A stretch of 8,674 nt of DNA from Verrucomicrobiota bacterium (GTDB lineage: Bacteria; Verrucomicrobiota; Verrucomicrobiia; Opitutales; Coraliomargaritaceae): positions 1 to 8,674 of the forward strand of contig JAQCDT010000049.1 of the NCBI GenBank assembly GCA_027620575.1, in the 5' to 3' direction. Both the position numbers and the translations under genes were made by a program. Below the pieces are notes generated by a model. It saw only the letters and a program-made list of their open reading frames with translations, searched no databases and was not told where the DNA came from. Of this stretch, positions 1 to 7,301 are shown in pieces; the first letter of the stretch is position 1; each line of letters begins with the position of its first letter.

Positions 1-1701
1 GTCTTTCTTGAGTTGAAGGGAGAGAATAGTTTTAAAATTCGAGCCTATCAAAGTGGTGCTCGGGCTTTGGAGCGTTTAGAAGATAATTTTGATACGATTG
101 TTAAAGAGGGTAAGGTAGCTTCATTACAAGGAATAGGACAGGCCCTAGCTTTAAAAATAGAGACTTTATATCATGAAGATAGCTTGCCTTTTTATGATAA
201 TTTAAAAGCTTCAATTGCTCCTGGCTTGATTGAATTTCTTGATATCCCCGGTCTCGGAGGGAAAAAGGTTAAACAGATTCATGATGCACTTGGCATCGAA
301 TCAATCGAAGCTTTAAAAGAAGCCTGTGAATCAGGCGCCATTGAGGCATTGGACGGCTTCGGTGCGAAATCAGCTGAAAAGATTCTTTCAGGCATTGCAA
401 ATCGTGAAGCCTACGGCAAACGGCATTTATGGTGGAGTGTACAAGAATTTGTTCAAGATATTGTTAAAGGCTTAGAAGCCCATGCGCTTGTGAAAAGAGC
501 CTCCGTTGCAGGTAGCTTTCGCAGGCGTTTAGAAACTGTTGGGGACTTGGACTTTATCGTAGCTTCTGATACGCCAGGGCCAATTATGGATTGGTTCACT
601 GAAATTGAAGGAGTGAAAGAAATAACCGCTAAAGGTGAAACGAAATCCAGTGTCCGTTTTGAAAATGGAATTCAGGCGGATTTAAGAATTGTTTCGGAAC
701 AAGAGTTTGTCTTTGCACTGCACCATTTTACTGGGTCAAAAGATCATAATGTGATGATGCGTCAACGTGCTTTGTCTATGGGCTATCGCCTCAGTGAGTG
801 GGGTATTTTCAAAAAAGATGCAGAAGGTAGTTCGCCAATCGAAGCGGTAAATACTATCCAAACAGAGGCGGATTTATTTAAGTTTTTTGGTTTAGAGATG
901 ATTGAGCCAGAATTAAGAGAGGGCTTAGGCGAAATTTTAGCGGCAGAAAATAATGAGTTACCTAAGCTGATTGAAAGCCAAGAGATCAAAGGAGTTTTTC
1001 ATAATCATACGACGCTTTCTGATGGAATGAATACATTAGAGGAAATGGTTCAGCAGGCAGAATCACTAGGGTGGTCTTACCTTGGTTTTGCTGACCATTC
1101 CAAATCCAGTGTTCAAGCCAATGGATTGAATGAGGAGCGTGTCCTCAAGATGATTGAGCAAGTTCAATTGTTCAATAAATCAGGAAATTCTTCGGTGACC
1201 GTTTTTTCGGGGATCGAGTGCGATATTTTAAAAGATGGGACTTTGGATTTGGATGAATCGGTTCTAGGGCGATTGGATTACGTCGTTGCATCAGTGCATT
1301 CGAGTTTCAGTCAGTCAGAAGAAGAAATGACACAGCGAGTGATTCGAGCTATTGAAAGTCCATCTGTCACAATGTTAGGACATCCTACAGGAAGGCTATT
1401 ATTACGACGCGAAGGCTATCAAATCAATATTCCTAAAGTTATTGATGCGGCGATTGCCAATAAGGTGGTTATTGAAATAAATGCAAATCCACAGCGTTTA
1501 GACATGGATTGGCGTTTTTGGAAGCAGGCTGTACAGCGTGGATTAATGTGCTCAATTAATCCAGATGCTCATTCAATTAAGAATTTGAGTTATTATGAGG
1601 CAGGCGTAAATATTGCCCGAAAGGGATGGATTGAGGCAGATAGGCTTTTAAATACGAGAGATGTAAATGGTATAAAGCGTTGGTTCTCAAAAAGATTATG
1701 A
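1..1701 (+). CDS. polX: DNA polymerase/3'-5' exonuclease PolX (5'-partial)
   Basis: Family X DNA polymerase fused to a PHP phosphoesterase domain. Bacterial members fill short gaps in base-excision repair and trim 3' ends. Residues are counted here from the TTG at base 13. Three helix-hairpin-helix segments (about 38-49, 78-90, 113-125) would bind DNA. The nucleotidyltransferase motif GSFRRR (167-172) precedes the catalytic pair D178/D180, and the third acidic residue is D223; FTGS follows at 239-242. The C-terminal PHP domain (about 325-560) keeps all the expected metal ligands: H330, H332, D337, H362, E402, H429, H457, D518 and H520. Both activities therefore look intact. The reading frame is open to base 1 and the first codons (VFLELKGEN) match the interior of the family's N-terminal domain. 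The TTG at base 13 is thus not the start, and roughly 10-20 codons lie upstream of the window. It is probably transcribed separately from rny, which follows after 116 bases. Confidence 0.95.
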   Translation, partial: VFLELKGENSFKIRAYQSGARALERLEDNFDTIVKEGKVASLQGIGQALALKIETLYHEDSLPFYDNLKASIAPGLIEFLDIPGLGGKKVKQIHDALGIESIEALKEACESGAIEALDGFGAKSAEKILSGIANREAYGKRHLWWSVQEFVQDIVKGLEAHALVKRASVAGSFRRRLETVGDLDFIVASDTPGPIMDWFTEIEGVKEITAKGETKSSVRFENGIQADLRIVSEQEFVFALHHFTGSKDHNVMMRQRALSMGYRLSEWGIFKKDAEGSSPIEAVNTIQTEADLFKFFGLEMIEPELREGLGEILAAENNELPKLIESQEIKGVFHNHTTLSDGMNTLEEMVQQAESLGWSYLGFADHSKSSVQANGLNEERVLKMIEQVQLFNKSGNSSVTVFSGIECDILKDGTLDLDESVLGRLDYVVASVHSSFSQSEEEMTQRVIRAIESPSVTMLGHPTGRLLLRREGYQINIPKVIDAAIANKVVIEINANPQRLDMDWRFWKQAVQRGLMCSINPDAHSIKNLSYYEAGVNIARKGWIEADRLLNTRDVNGIKRWFSKRL

Positions 1702-1817
1702 TAATCTAAGGCAAAACTTTCTCTTGAACTTTTTAAAATATTTAGTTTGTATTATAAGTCTTTCGTGTAACCCCAGCGAAATCTAAAGAGTCTTTAGACT
1801 CATAATTACTAGATTAT
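1702..1817 (+). promoter_or_regulatory. polX-rny intergenic control region with promoter-like boxes
   Basis: This 116-base AT-rich gap is the only sizeable non-coding stretch before the rny cluster. A TATTAT box at 1750-1755 matches a sigma-70 -10 element at five of six bases. The best upstream partner, TTGAAC at 1724-1729, lies 20 bases away, longer than the ideal 17, so the promoter call is weak. Transcription from it would give a leader of about 55 bases carrying the palindrome at 1782-1798. No GC-rich hairpin with a T-run is present, so no intrinsic terminator for polX is visible. The promoter is inferred from box similarity alone. Confidence 0.3.
1782..1798. repeat. 17-bp palindrome in the rny leader
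   Basis: TCTAAAGA at 1782-1789 and its exact reverse complement TCTTTAGA at 1791-1798 flank a single G. A second, mutually exclusive pairing is GAGTCT (1788-1793) with AGACTC (1796-1801). The element ends about 19 bases before the rny start codon. It could be a binding site for a dimeric regulator, or a weak hairpin in the mRNA leader. The symmetry is directly visible; any function is inference. Confidence 0.4.
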
Positions 1818-3311
1818 ATGAACGCTGACACGATTATTACCTTTTCACTTGGGCTGCTTCTAGGTGTTGGACTTTTTATGATTCTAACGCATCGGCAGAC
1901 CCGCTTGATGAAGAAGAATCTTAAAAAAGATGCAGAAATAAGTATCAAGGAAAAGTCTTTGGCACTGAATAATGAACTAGCCAAACAGGCTTTGGATGTC
2001 CAAAGCAAGGAAAGTGAATTAGAGCAAAAAATCCAGGTATCGAATCGATTAAAAAAGGAACTCCTAGAAAAAGAGAAAAATTTCAACGCACGGGAAAGTG
2101 AGCTGATTAAAGAACAAAAATCGCTCGATGAAGCAAAATATACTGCAAAGAAGTTAGAGCGTTTTTATCGATTGAAGTTGCACCAAATCACACAAATGAG
2201 CCAAAAAGAAGCTAGGCAGCTACTTTTACAGGCGACTGAGAAAGATTGTGAGGCAGAAATACAATCGATTCGTAGAGAGAAATTAGGGCGCTCTGAATCA
2301 GAAATAAATGACGAAGCGCGTAAATTACTGTTGGCCAGTATGCAGAGATTATCAAGCCAAGCCATGAATGATGCGACAGCTACATTGGTTCAAATTCCTA
2401 ATGAAGAATTTAAAGGACGAATCATTGGTAAAGAAGGTCGAAATATACGCACTTTCGAGCATGCGACTGGGACAACTCTGATGATGGATGAGTCGCCTGA
2501 TTCAGTTTTAGTTTCCTCATTTGATCCTGTGCGTAGAGAAATTGCTCGCATATCTCTTGAAGCTTTAGTGCGTGATGGGCGTATTCATCCAGCAAATATT
2601 GAGGAAACAGTAAAATCATCAGAAGATGCTATATATTCAAGCATGCTAGAGGTCGCGGAAAAAGCAGCTCTTCAACTAAGGTTAAATGATGTACCGCATG
2701 ATGTGTTAACAACACTTGGGCGTTTGAATTATCGACTATCGAACAATCAAAATACCTTGGAGCACTCCATAGAAGTGTCTAATTTCTGTGCCTTACTTGC
2801 TGCAGAACTAGGCTATGATGTGAATTTAGCGAAACGAGCCGGTTTGTATCACGACATAGGAAAAGCATTAACCGAAGAAGGGCATGAAAGCCATGCCATA
2901 GCAGGGGCCAATTTCATGAAAAAACACGGTGAAGACGATCTAGTAGTCAATGCAATTGCCGCCCACCATAAAGAAGTTGAGCCAGAAAGTGTTTATGCGA
3001 GTTTAGTGATGATTGCGGATTCCATTTCAGCGACTCGACCGGGCGTCAGAACCTCTTCAGTTGATGGGTATTATCAGAGAGTTAAATCGATTGAACTCAT
3101 TGCCAAAGAGCAAAAAGGAGTCGATGATGCCTATGCAATTCAAGCAGGTAAAGAGCTTCGTGTGATCGTCAAACCAGAGGTAGTCGATGATGCAGGTTGC
3201 CGACAAATTGCTCGAAGAATTCGTTCTCGGATTGAAAATGAATTGTCATATCCAGGAGTTATTGAAATTACTGTTATACGTGAGCAACGTTTTAATGAAA
3301 CAGCAGTATAA
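1818..3311 (+). CDS. rny: Ribonuclease Y
   Basis: Membrane-anchored endoribonuclease that starts mRNA decay and processing in bacteria lacking, or supplementing, RNase E. The 497-residue product is close to the usual length of about 520. Domains in order: an N-terminal membrane helix (about 4-23), a long charged coiled coil (about 33-150), a KH RNA-binding domain with the loop GRIIGKEGRN (200-209), and an HD metal-dependent hydrolase domain. HD-domain residues visible are H316, the HD pair H345-D346, H356 and H359, HH at 383-384, and D401. The C-terminal tail (YPGVIEITVIRE) is typical of the family. The ATG is the only plausible start because an in-frame TAA lies at 1803-1805, just upstream; no Shine-Dalgarno sequence is seen. 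The TAA stop shares its last A with the ATG of the next gene (TAATG), suggesting translational coupling. The possible control elements lie in the preceding gap. Confidence 0.96.
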   Translation: MNADTIITFSLGLLLGVGLFMILTHRQTRLMKKNLKKDAEISIKEKSLALNNELAKQALDVQSKESELEQKIQVSNRLKKELLEKEKNFNARESELIKEQKSLDEAKYTAKKLERFYRLKLHQITQMSQKEARQLLLQATEKDCEAEIQSIRREKLGRSESEINDEARKLLLASMQRLSSQAMNDATATLVQIPNEEFKGRIIGKEGRNIRTFEHATGTTLMMDESPDSVLVSSFDPVRREIARISLEALVRDGRIHPANIEETVKSSEDAIYSSMLEVAEKAALQLRLNDVPHDVLTTLGRLNYRLSNNQNTLEHSIEVSNFCALLAAELGYDVNLAKRAGLYHDIGKALTEEGHESHAIAGANFMKKHGEDDLVVNAIAAHHKEVEPESVYASLVMIADSISATRPGVRTSSVDGYYQRVKSIELIAKEQKGVDDAYAIQAGKELRVIVKPEVVDDAGCRQIARRIRSRIENELSYPGVIEITVIREQRFNETAV

Positions 3312-4339
3312 TGAAATTTAAATTAACCCTTTCTTACCTTTTATTTGTATCCTTATTATTTTCTACAAATAATCTAAAACTTGTTCTTAATTCAGGGGAG
3401 ATTTTGATTGGGAAATCGGAATCGCTTATTTCAGACAGTAATTACCGGATAAAATCTGATCTTTTAGGCGAGGTTAGTATTTCTAAAGACAAAGTTAAAT
3501 CTTTTACCATATTGACAACGGCTAAAGTCAAAGCGTCTGAAAGTGTGGAAACAAAGACAGTGTCCAATGATCCCTTGCCAAAACAGACAGTTGCAACTAA
3601 CGCCTCTGAGAAGGATGCTCAACCCCCCATTATCTCAGATCTATATGGTAAAGTTAAATTATTAAATGCACCAAAATCATGGAGCGGTAATTTACGAGTT
3701 GGAATGAATTTATCGTTTGGTGATAGAGAATATACGCATACCTATTTGCGAGGAAATTTGAAGATACAAGAAAAGAACAGTCCGCATCTATTTCGATTGT
3801 CTGGAGAATATAATTATCGAGAAACGGTACGCAGTAATGGAATTGAAGATGTGTCAGTAGACCGATCGCATTTGAACTTTACCTATCGATGGTTTTTTTC
3901 TGAGTCGTGGTTCTTTCAAAATGCTTCCAATTATCGGATGGATAAATTGAAGGGGATTGATAACGAATTGCAGAATATAATAGGCTACGGTTATCGAAAA
4001 AATTTCTTAAATTCTTTAGAGCTTTTAATTGGTTCTGGAATTGGTTTCAAAGATCGATCAATCGAAGGGATTGCCGACGAATCTACCATGATTATCAATG
4101 TGTTTCAGGAGCTAAATTGGAAGCCAAGCAAACAAATAAGATTGAACCAAACATTAAACTTTTACCAAGATCCAGAGAAGCTGGATATTTACAATTACGA
4201 ATTCGTCTTGGGTTTTAATTATCGTTTCACTGATTTATTGGGCTTTGAAATTCGATATCTAATGGATTTTGATAATGGCATTACTGAGAATGTTAAAGAA
4301 GACTCACGCTTCCAAAATGCTTTGATTTTTTACTTTTAG
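3311..4339 (+). CDS. DUF481 (YdiY-like) outer-membrane beta-barrel protein
   Basis: A 342-residue exported protein of unknown biochemical role. It starts with a signal-peptide-like segment: Lys at 2 and 4, then a hydrophobic run at about 7-18; the cleavage site is not clear-cut and there is no lipobox Cys. Residues about 22-68 form a small beta-rich module with the pattern seen before many DUF481 barrels (SGEILIGK ... GEVSISKDKV). A polar, low-complexity linker follows (about 70-107). The rest (about 122-342) shows alternating aromatic strands such as LRLSGEYNYR-like and FVLGFNYRF and ends in Phe-Tyr-Phe, the C-terminal aromatic expected of Bam-inserted barrels. It overlaps the rny stop by one base and ends 2 nt before rdgB, so the three genes are probably co-transcribed. 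The family is known for salt-induced or porin-like outer-membrane proteins; the substrate, if any, cannot be told. Family assignment is by pattern and moderately sure. Confidence 0.8.
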   Translation: MKFKLTLSYLLFVSLLFSTNNLKLVLNSGEILIGKSESLISDSNYRIKSDLLGEVSISKDKVKSFTILTTAKVKASESVETKTVSNDPLPKQTVATNASEKDAQPPIISDLYGKVKLLNAPKSWSGNLRVGMNLSFGDREYTHTYLRGNLKIQEKNSPHLFRLSGEYNYRETVRSNGIEDVSVDRSHLNFTYRWFFSESWFFQNASNYRMDKLKGIDNELQNIIGYGYRKNFLNSLELLIGSGIGFKDRSIEGIADESTMIINVFQELNWKPSKQIRLNQTLNFYQDPEKLDIYNYEFVLGFNYRFTDLLGFEIRYLMDFDNGITENVKEDSRFQNALIFYF

Positions 4340-4341
4340 AT

Positions 4342-4941
4342 ATGAAGAAGATCGTTTTAGCGACAGGTAATGATCATAAGACTGAAGAATTTAAAGATTT
4401 ATTTGCGGATAGTGAATTCAAGATATTATCAGCAGTAAAATATGGTGGAATGCCTGAGGTTATCGAAGATGGAAATACCTTTCAATCGAATGCATATCTT
4501 AAAGCATATGCATTATCTAAACAGATTGATAAAAAGCATTGGGTGATTGCTGATGACTCTGGCTTAGAAGTGGATCACTTAGCGGGTGCACCAGGGATTT
4601 ATTCAGCGCGATATGCAGGAGTCGGAGCTAGTGACATTGAGAATATGGATAAGCTACTAAAAAATTTAAAAGGGCTTTCGAAATCAAAAAGACGAGCGAG
4701 GTTTCGTTGTGTTTTATGCCTCATTGATAAAGATTCTGGTACCTATTATTTTGAAGGTACTTGCGAGGGCAAGATAGGGTTAAAGCCAAAAGGAAAATTT
4801 GGATTTGGTTATGATCCTATTTTCATACCAGATGGACATAAAGCTTCTTTTGCTGAGCTAGGTGAATCAATCAAATCTCAATTGAGTCACAGAGCGAGAG
4901 CAGTTTTAGCTTGTAAGCAGTTCTTTAAGAAAAAGCTTTAG
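4342..4941 (+). CDS. rdgB: XTP/dITP diphosphatase (RdgB/HAM1 family)
   Basis: Cytosolic house-cleaning enzyme that hydrolyses non-canonical purine triphosphates (dITP, ITP, XTP) to the monophosphate and pyrophosphate, keeping hypoxanthine and xanthine out of DNA and RNA. The 199 residues match the family length of about 195-205. Visible motifs are the N-terminal TGNxxK (8-13) with E15/E16, the catalytic ADDSGLEV segment with D71/D72, the GAPGIYSARYAG stretch that follows it, the substrate loop FGFGYDPIF (153-161), and the C-terminal LSHRARA (181-187). All key residues are present. The start lies 2 nt after the DUF481 stop, without a visible Shine-Dalgarno sequence, so translation is probably coupled to the upstream gene. 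The stop overlaps the convergent proC stop by four bases. A pool-sanitising enzyme fits loosely with the nearby repair polymerase polX. Confidence 0.96.
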   Translation: MKKIVLATGNDHKTEEFKDLFADSEFKILSAVKYGGMPEVIEDGNTFQSNAYLKAYALSKQIDKKHWVIADDSGLEVDHLAGAPGIYSARYAGVGASDIENMDKLLKNLKGLSKSKRRARFRCVLCLIDKDSGTYYFEGTCEGKIGLKPKGKFGFGYDPIFIPDGHKASFAELGESIKSQLSHRARAVLACKQFFKKKL

Positions 4942-5744
4942 CTCTGGGCTAATTCAATTGAGCGTTTTTTAGCACTCAATACGGCGGATTGAAGCAATGC
5001 CCTGAAATCGTTTTCACTCAATGTATTCAGCGCAGCTTCAGTTGTACCTCCCGGAGAGGTGACTGCGTTTCTGAGCTCTTCAGGAGATGCACCACTTTCT
5101 TTAAGAAGTTTTACTGAGCCAAGGACAGTTTCTACAGCAAGGGTGTTGGCTAAATCTTTTTCTAGACCTGCTTTAACCCCCGCATCGATGAGTGCTGAAA
5201 TAAATTCAAATACATACGCAGGCCCACTGCCGGAAAGTGCGGTAATCGCATCAATTTCTGACTCCTTGACTGAATGAACGGTTCCAAGAGCACCTAAAAT
5301 ACTTTCAATTAATTCTAATTCGTCCGTTTCAAGGATATTCAATGATGCATAAGCGGTAGAGCCACATCCAATCTGTCCTGGCGTGTTCGGCATACTTCTT
5401 ATGATATTTTTTGCTTTCGGAAAAGCTTCACTTAGGCGGCTGATCGGCGTACCTGCTAAAATGGAAATTAAAGTAATTTGCGAACCATGCTCTAAAATAC
5501 TGGAATCAATCTGATCTAGTTGTTGTGGCTTACATGCGAGCACCAGCGTTTCAATTTCTGGAATCAATGGAAGTAGTGAATCCGTTTCAGTGATACCGGT
5601 AGCTTGGGCTAAAACGGTTCCTGTATTATCGTTGGCAGATATGCAAACGATTTCATTGGACGAATAAACTTTCTTTTGAATTAAGCCCTTAACGATTGCA
5701 GTTGCCATTCTGCCTGCGCCAATGAATGCAATTTTCTTTTTCAT
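4938..5744 (-). CDS. proC: Pyrroline-5-carboxylate reductase
   Basis: Catalyses the last step of proline synthesis, NAD(P)H-dependent reduction of 1-pyrroline-5-carboxylate to L-proline, in the cytosol. The 268 residues match the usual length. The N-terminal Rossmann fold opens with FIGAGRMA (7-14). The conserved SMPNTP lies at 117-122. The C-terminal dimerisation and substrate domain carries ALSGSGPAY (169-177) and the signature VTSPGGTTEAAL (228-239). Its ATG overlaps the stop of the upstream RDD gene as ATGA. It has the clearest Shine-Dalgarno sequence in the window, GAGGG (complement of 5751-5755) six bases before the ATG. It is the last gene of the rluB-folD-RDD-proC cluster, and its stop overlaps the end of rdgB on the other strand. 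No other proline-pathway gene (proA, proB) is in the window. Confidence 0.97.
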   Translation of the reverse strand: MKKKIAFIGAGRMATAIVKGLIQKKVYSSNEIVCISANDNTGTVLAQATGITETDSLLPLIPEIETLVLACKPQQLDQIDSSILEHGSQITLISILAGTPISRLSEAFPKAKNIIRSMPNTPGQIGCGSTAYASLNILETDELELIESILGALGTVHSVKESEIDAITALSGSGPAYVFEFISALIDAGVKAGLEKDLANTLAVETVLGSVKLLKESGASPEELRNAVTSPGGTTEAALNTLSENDFRALLQSAVLSAKKRSIELAQS

Positions 5745-6379
5745 AGTGTTCCCTCGACTTTCTTTAGTAGCATTTGATTTAATTTATATTCGTCAATGAC
5801 TTTAGTTTGGCTAATGAGGTCATGTCCCCATTGTTTACTTTTATGAAAACGTTTAGTCAGTACGGCTACTAAGAACAATATCGGAAAAAAATAAAAAAGG
5901 ATAATGGTTTTTGAAATAGCTCGAATACTCGCATGGAAAATCGGAATCGAATCTCTAGGAGTGAGTGTAATTGTTTTAAGATTAAAAATCTTTTTTCCAA
6001 TGGAGCTTCCTTTAAACAGGGTGTCACATAGGAGGAAATAGAGGATGAAAATAATTGTAAAAGATTCGGTGATGAGGAGAAGAATCGATTGGACTGAATC
6101 ATTTGGAATAGGAGCGGCTGTTTCACTGTTGGATTCAGTCCAAGTTAAATAGGCTTCGAGCCAATGATTAAGTGCTTCTAATGAAAAAGAAGGATTCAAA
6201 GGAAGAATTATCTGCAAAATAATTAAGGTGGCTAGTAATAGGACTAAAATATAGTCTAAAAGAAAAGCTAGCCCTCTGAAAGCCATCGAAGGTTCTGGTA
6301 GGGTATCTGAGTTTAGGCTGATGATAAATGCTTTTTTATTATCTTCCTGATCGGAACTATCTTGATTCAATTCGGACAT
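5741..6379 (-). CDS. RDD-family integral membrane protein
   Basis: A 212-residue inner-membrane protein. The RDD family is named for conserved Arg and Asp residues; some members have been linked to transport or ion exchange, but most have no known role. Visible features are a hydrophilic acidic N-terminus (1-30), the motif FRGLAFLLDY with R35 and D42 at the start of the first membrane helix (about 37-60), a polar loop (about 61-95), a second helix (about 98-118) with a following Asp (D119), the family motif GSSIGKKIFNLK (124-135), a third helix (about 157-176), and a final WGHD (184-187), also typical. It begins 19 bases after folD and overlaps proC by ATGA, so it is likely translated with proC. 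No Shine-Dalgarno site is seen before its ATG. Its context (folate and proline genes) does not reveal a substrate. Confidence 0.85.
   Translation of the reverse strand: MSELNQDSSDQEDNKKAFIISLNSDTLPEPSMAFRGLAFLLDYILVLLLATLIILQIILPLNPSFSLEALNHWLEAYLTWTESNSETAAPIPNDSVQSILLLITESFTIIFILYFLLCDTLFKGSSIGKKIFNLKTITLTPRDSIPIFHASIRAISKTIILFYFFPILFLVAVLTKRFHKSKQWGHDLISQTKVIDEYKLNQMLLKKVEGTL
5751..5755 (-). promoter_or_regulatory. Shine-Dalgarno site of proC
   Basis: The minus strand reads GAGGG followed by six bases and the proC ATG, within the last codons of the RDD gene. It supports the chosen proC start. It stands out because the other starts in this window lack a comparable site. Confidence 0.7.
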
Positions 6380-6398
6380 ATTTAAAATGAATTCTAAA

Positions 6399-7271
6399 TT
6401 ATGAATTCATAGCTTTAAAGGCTTTGAGCGTATTTTGCATCAGCATGGCAACAGTCATGGGCCCTACGCCCCCTGGCACCGGAGTGATATGTTCGCATAA
6501 CGGTGAAACCGCATCAAAATCTACATCTCCGACTAAGCGAGTCCCTGATTTTTTAGTAGCATCGGGTATTCGATTGATTCCCACATCTATTATTGAAGCT
6601 CCTGGTTTCACCATCTCTTTAGTCACGAAGTGTGCTTTCCCTATCGCAGCAATCAATATATCCGCTTGCCGTGTAATGTCTGCCAGATTTTGTGTTCGAG
6701 AATGGCATACGGTAACAGTAGCATTGCCTGGTGTGCCTTTGCGGACCATCAACAAGGTTGCTGGCTTACCGACTATTTGACTTCGACCTAGTACAACTAC
6801 GTGTTTTCCTTCGGTTTCAATTTGACTGCGCTTAATTAACTCTACGATACCAGCAGGGGTGCAGGCAACAAATCCAGAAGCATCTTCTTGGCAAAGTTTT
6901 CCGATATTGAGTGTGTGAAACCCATCCACATCTTTTCGAGGATCCACTTGGTTAAAGGTTGCAGTTTCGTCTATATGCTTTGGTAGGGGAGCTTGAATTA
7001 AAATACCATTTACCGCATCGTTTTTGTTATAGGTTTCAATGACAGCGAAAAGTTCTTCTTGAGAGATTGATTCAGGGAGTACGGTCAATTCTGCGTGGAT
7101 GCCTATCGCTTCAGCCGTTTTTTGTTTCTTACGAACATAGGATATGGATGCGGGATCTTCACCGACTCGTATAAATGCAACAGTGGGCCTGCCGTTAGGG
7201 AGTTGGCCAACTTCATTTTTTAGGTCTTCAATGATATCTTTAGCGATTTTGTTTCCGTCGATTATATTCAT
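6399..7271 (-). CDS. folD: Bifunctional methylenetetrahydrofolate dehydrogenase/methenyltetrahydrofolate cyclohydrolase
   Basis: Interconverts 5,10-methylene-, 5,10-methenyl- and 10-formyl-tetrahydrofolate, supplying one-carbon units for purine synthesis and formyl-Met-tRNA; cytosolic. The 290 residues match the usual 280-300. Catalytic-domain signatures are SYVRKKQK (44-51) with Y45 and the candidate catalytic K49, QAPLP (93-97), and KDVDGFH (113-119). The NADP-binding domain has GRSQIVGKP (162-170) and CHSRT (189-193); the C-terminal signature PVPGGVGPMT is at 264-273. A short extra loop (RKGTPGNATVT, 177-187) separates the Rossmann motif from CHSRT compared with the E. coli enzyme; similar loops occur in several phyla. 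It lies 30 bases downstream of the rluB-like gene. An AAGGAAG sequence sits about 25 bases before the ATG, too far to act as a normal ribosome site. Confidence 0.97.
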   Translation of the reverse strand: MNIIDGNKIAKDIIEDLKNEVGQLPNGRPTVAFIRVGEDPASISYVRKKQKTAEAIGIHAELTVLPESISQEELFAVIETYNKNDAVNGILIQAPLPKHIDETATFNQVDPRKDVDGFHTLNIGKLCQEDASGFVACTPAGIVELIKRSQIETEGKHVVVLGRSQIVGKPATLLMVRKGTPGNATVTVCHSRTQNLADITRQADILIAAIGKAHFVTKEMVKPGASIIDVGINRIPDATKKSGTRLVGDVDFDAVSPLCEHITPVPGGVGPMTVAMLMQNTLKAFKAMNS

Positions 7272-7301
7272 AATAACTGTATGTAATTTTTGTGAACTTC
7301 C

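Noticed and set aside
13..15. TTG at base 13 as the start codon of polX.
   Set aside because: The frame is open to base 1 and the upstream codons (VFLE) continue the conserved N-terminal helix of the family, so the gene starts outside the window.
1814..2086. A 90-codon minus-strand open frame rich in Phe and Ser.
   Set aside because: It is the reverse complement of the Lys/Glu-rich coiled coil of RNase Y, which naturally yields long Phe/Leu/Ser antisense frames.
6367..6412. ATGAATTC repeats around the folD stop and the RDD start.
   Set aside because: Two copies of a short EcoRI-like palindrome in AT-rich sequence, one of them inside folD codons; too short to claim a regulatory role.
6424..6780. 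A 118-codon plus-strand open frame opposite folD.
   Set aside because: It mirrors conserved FolD codons and has no independent support such as a ribosome site or known domain.
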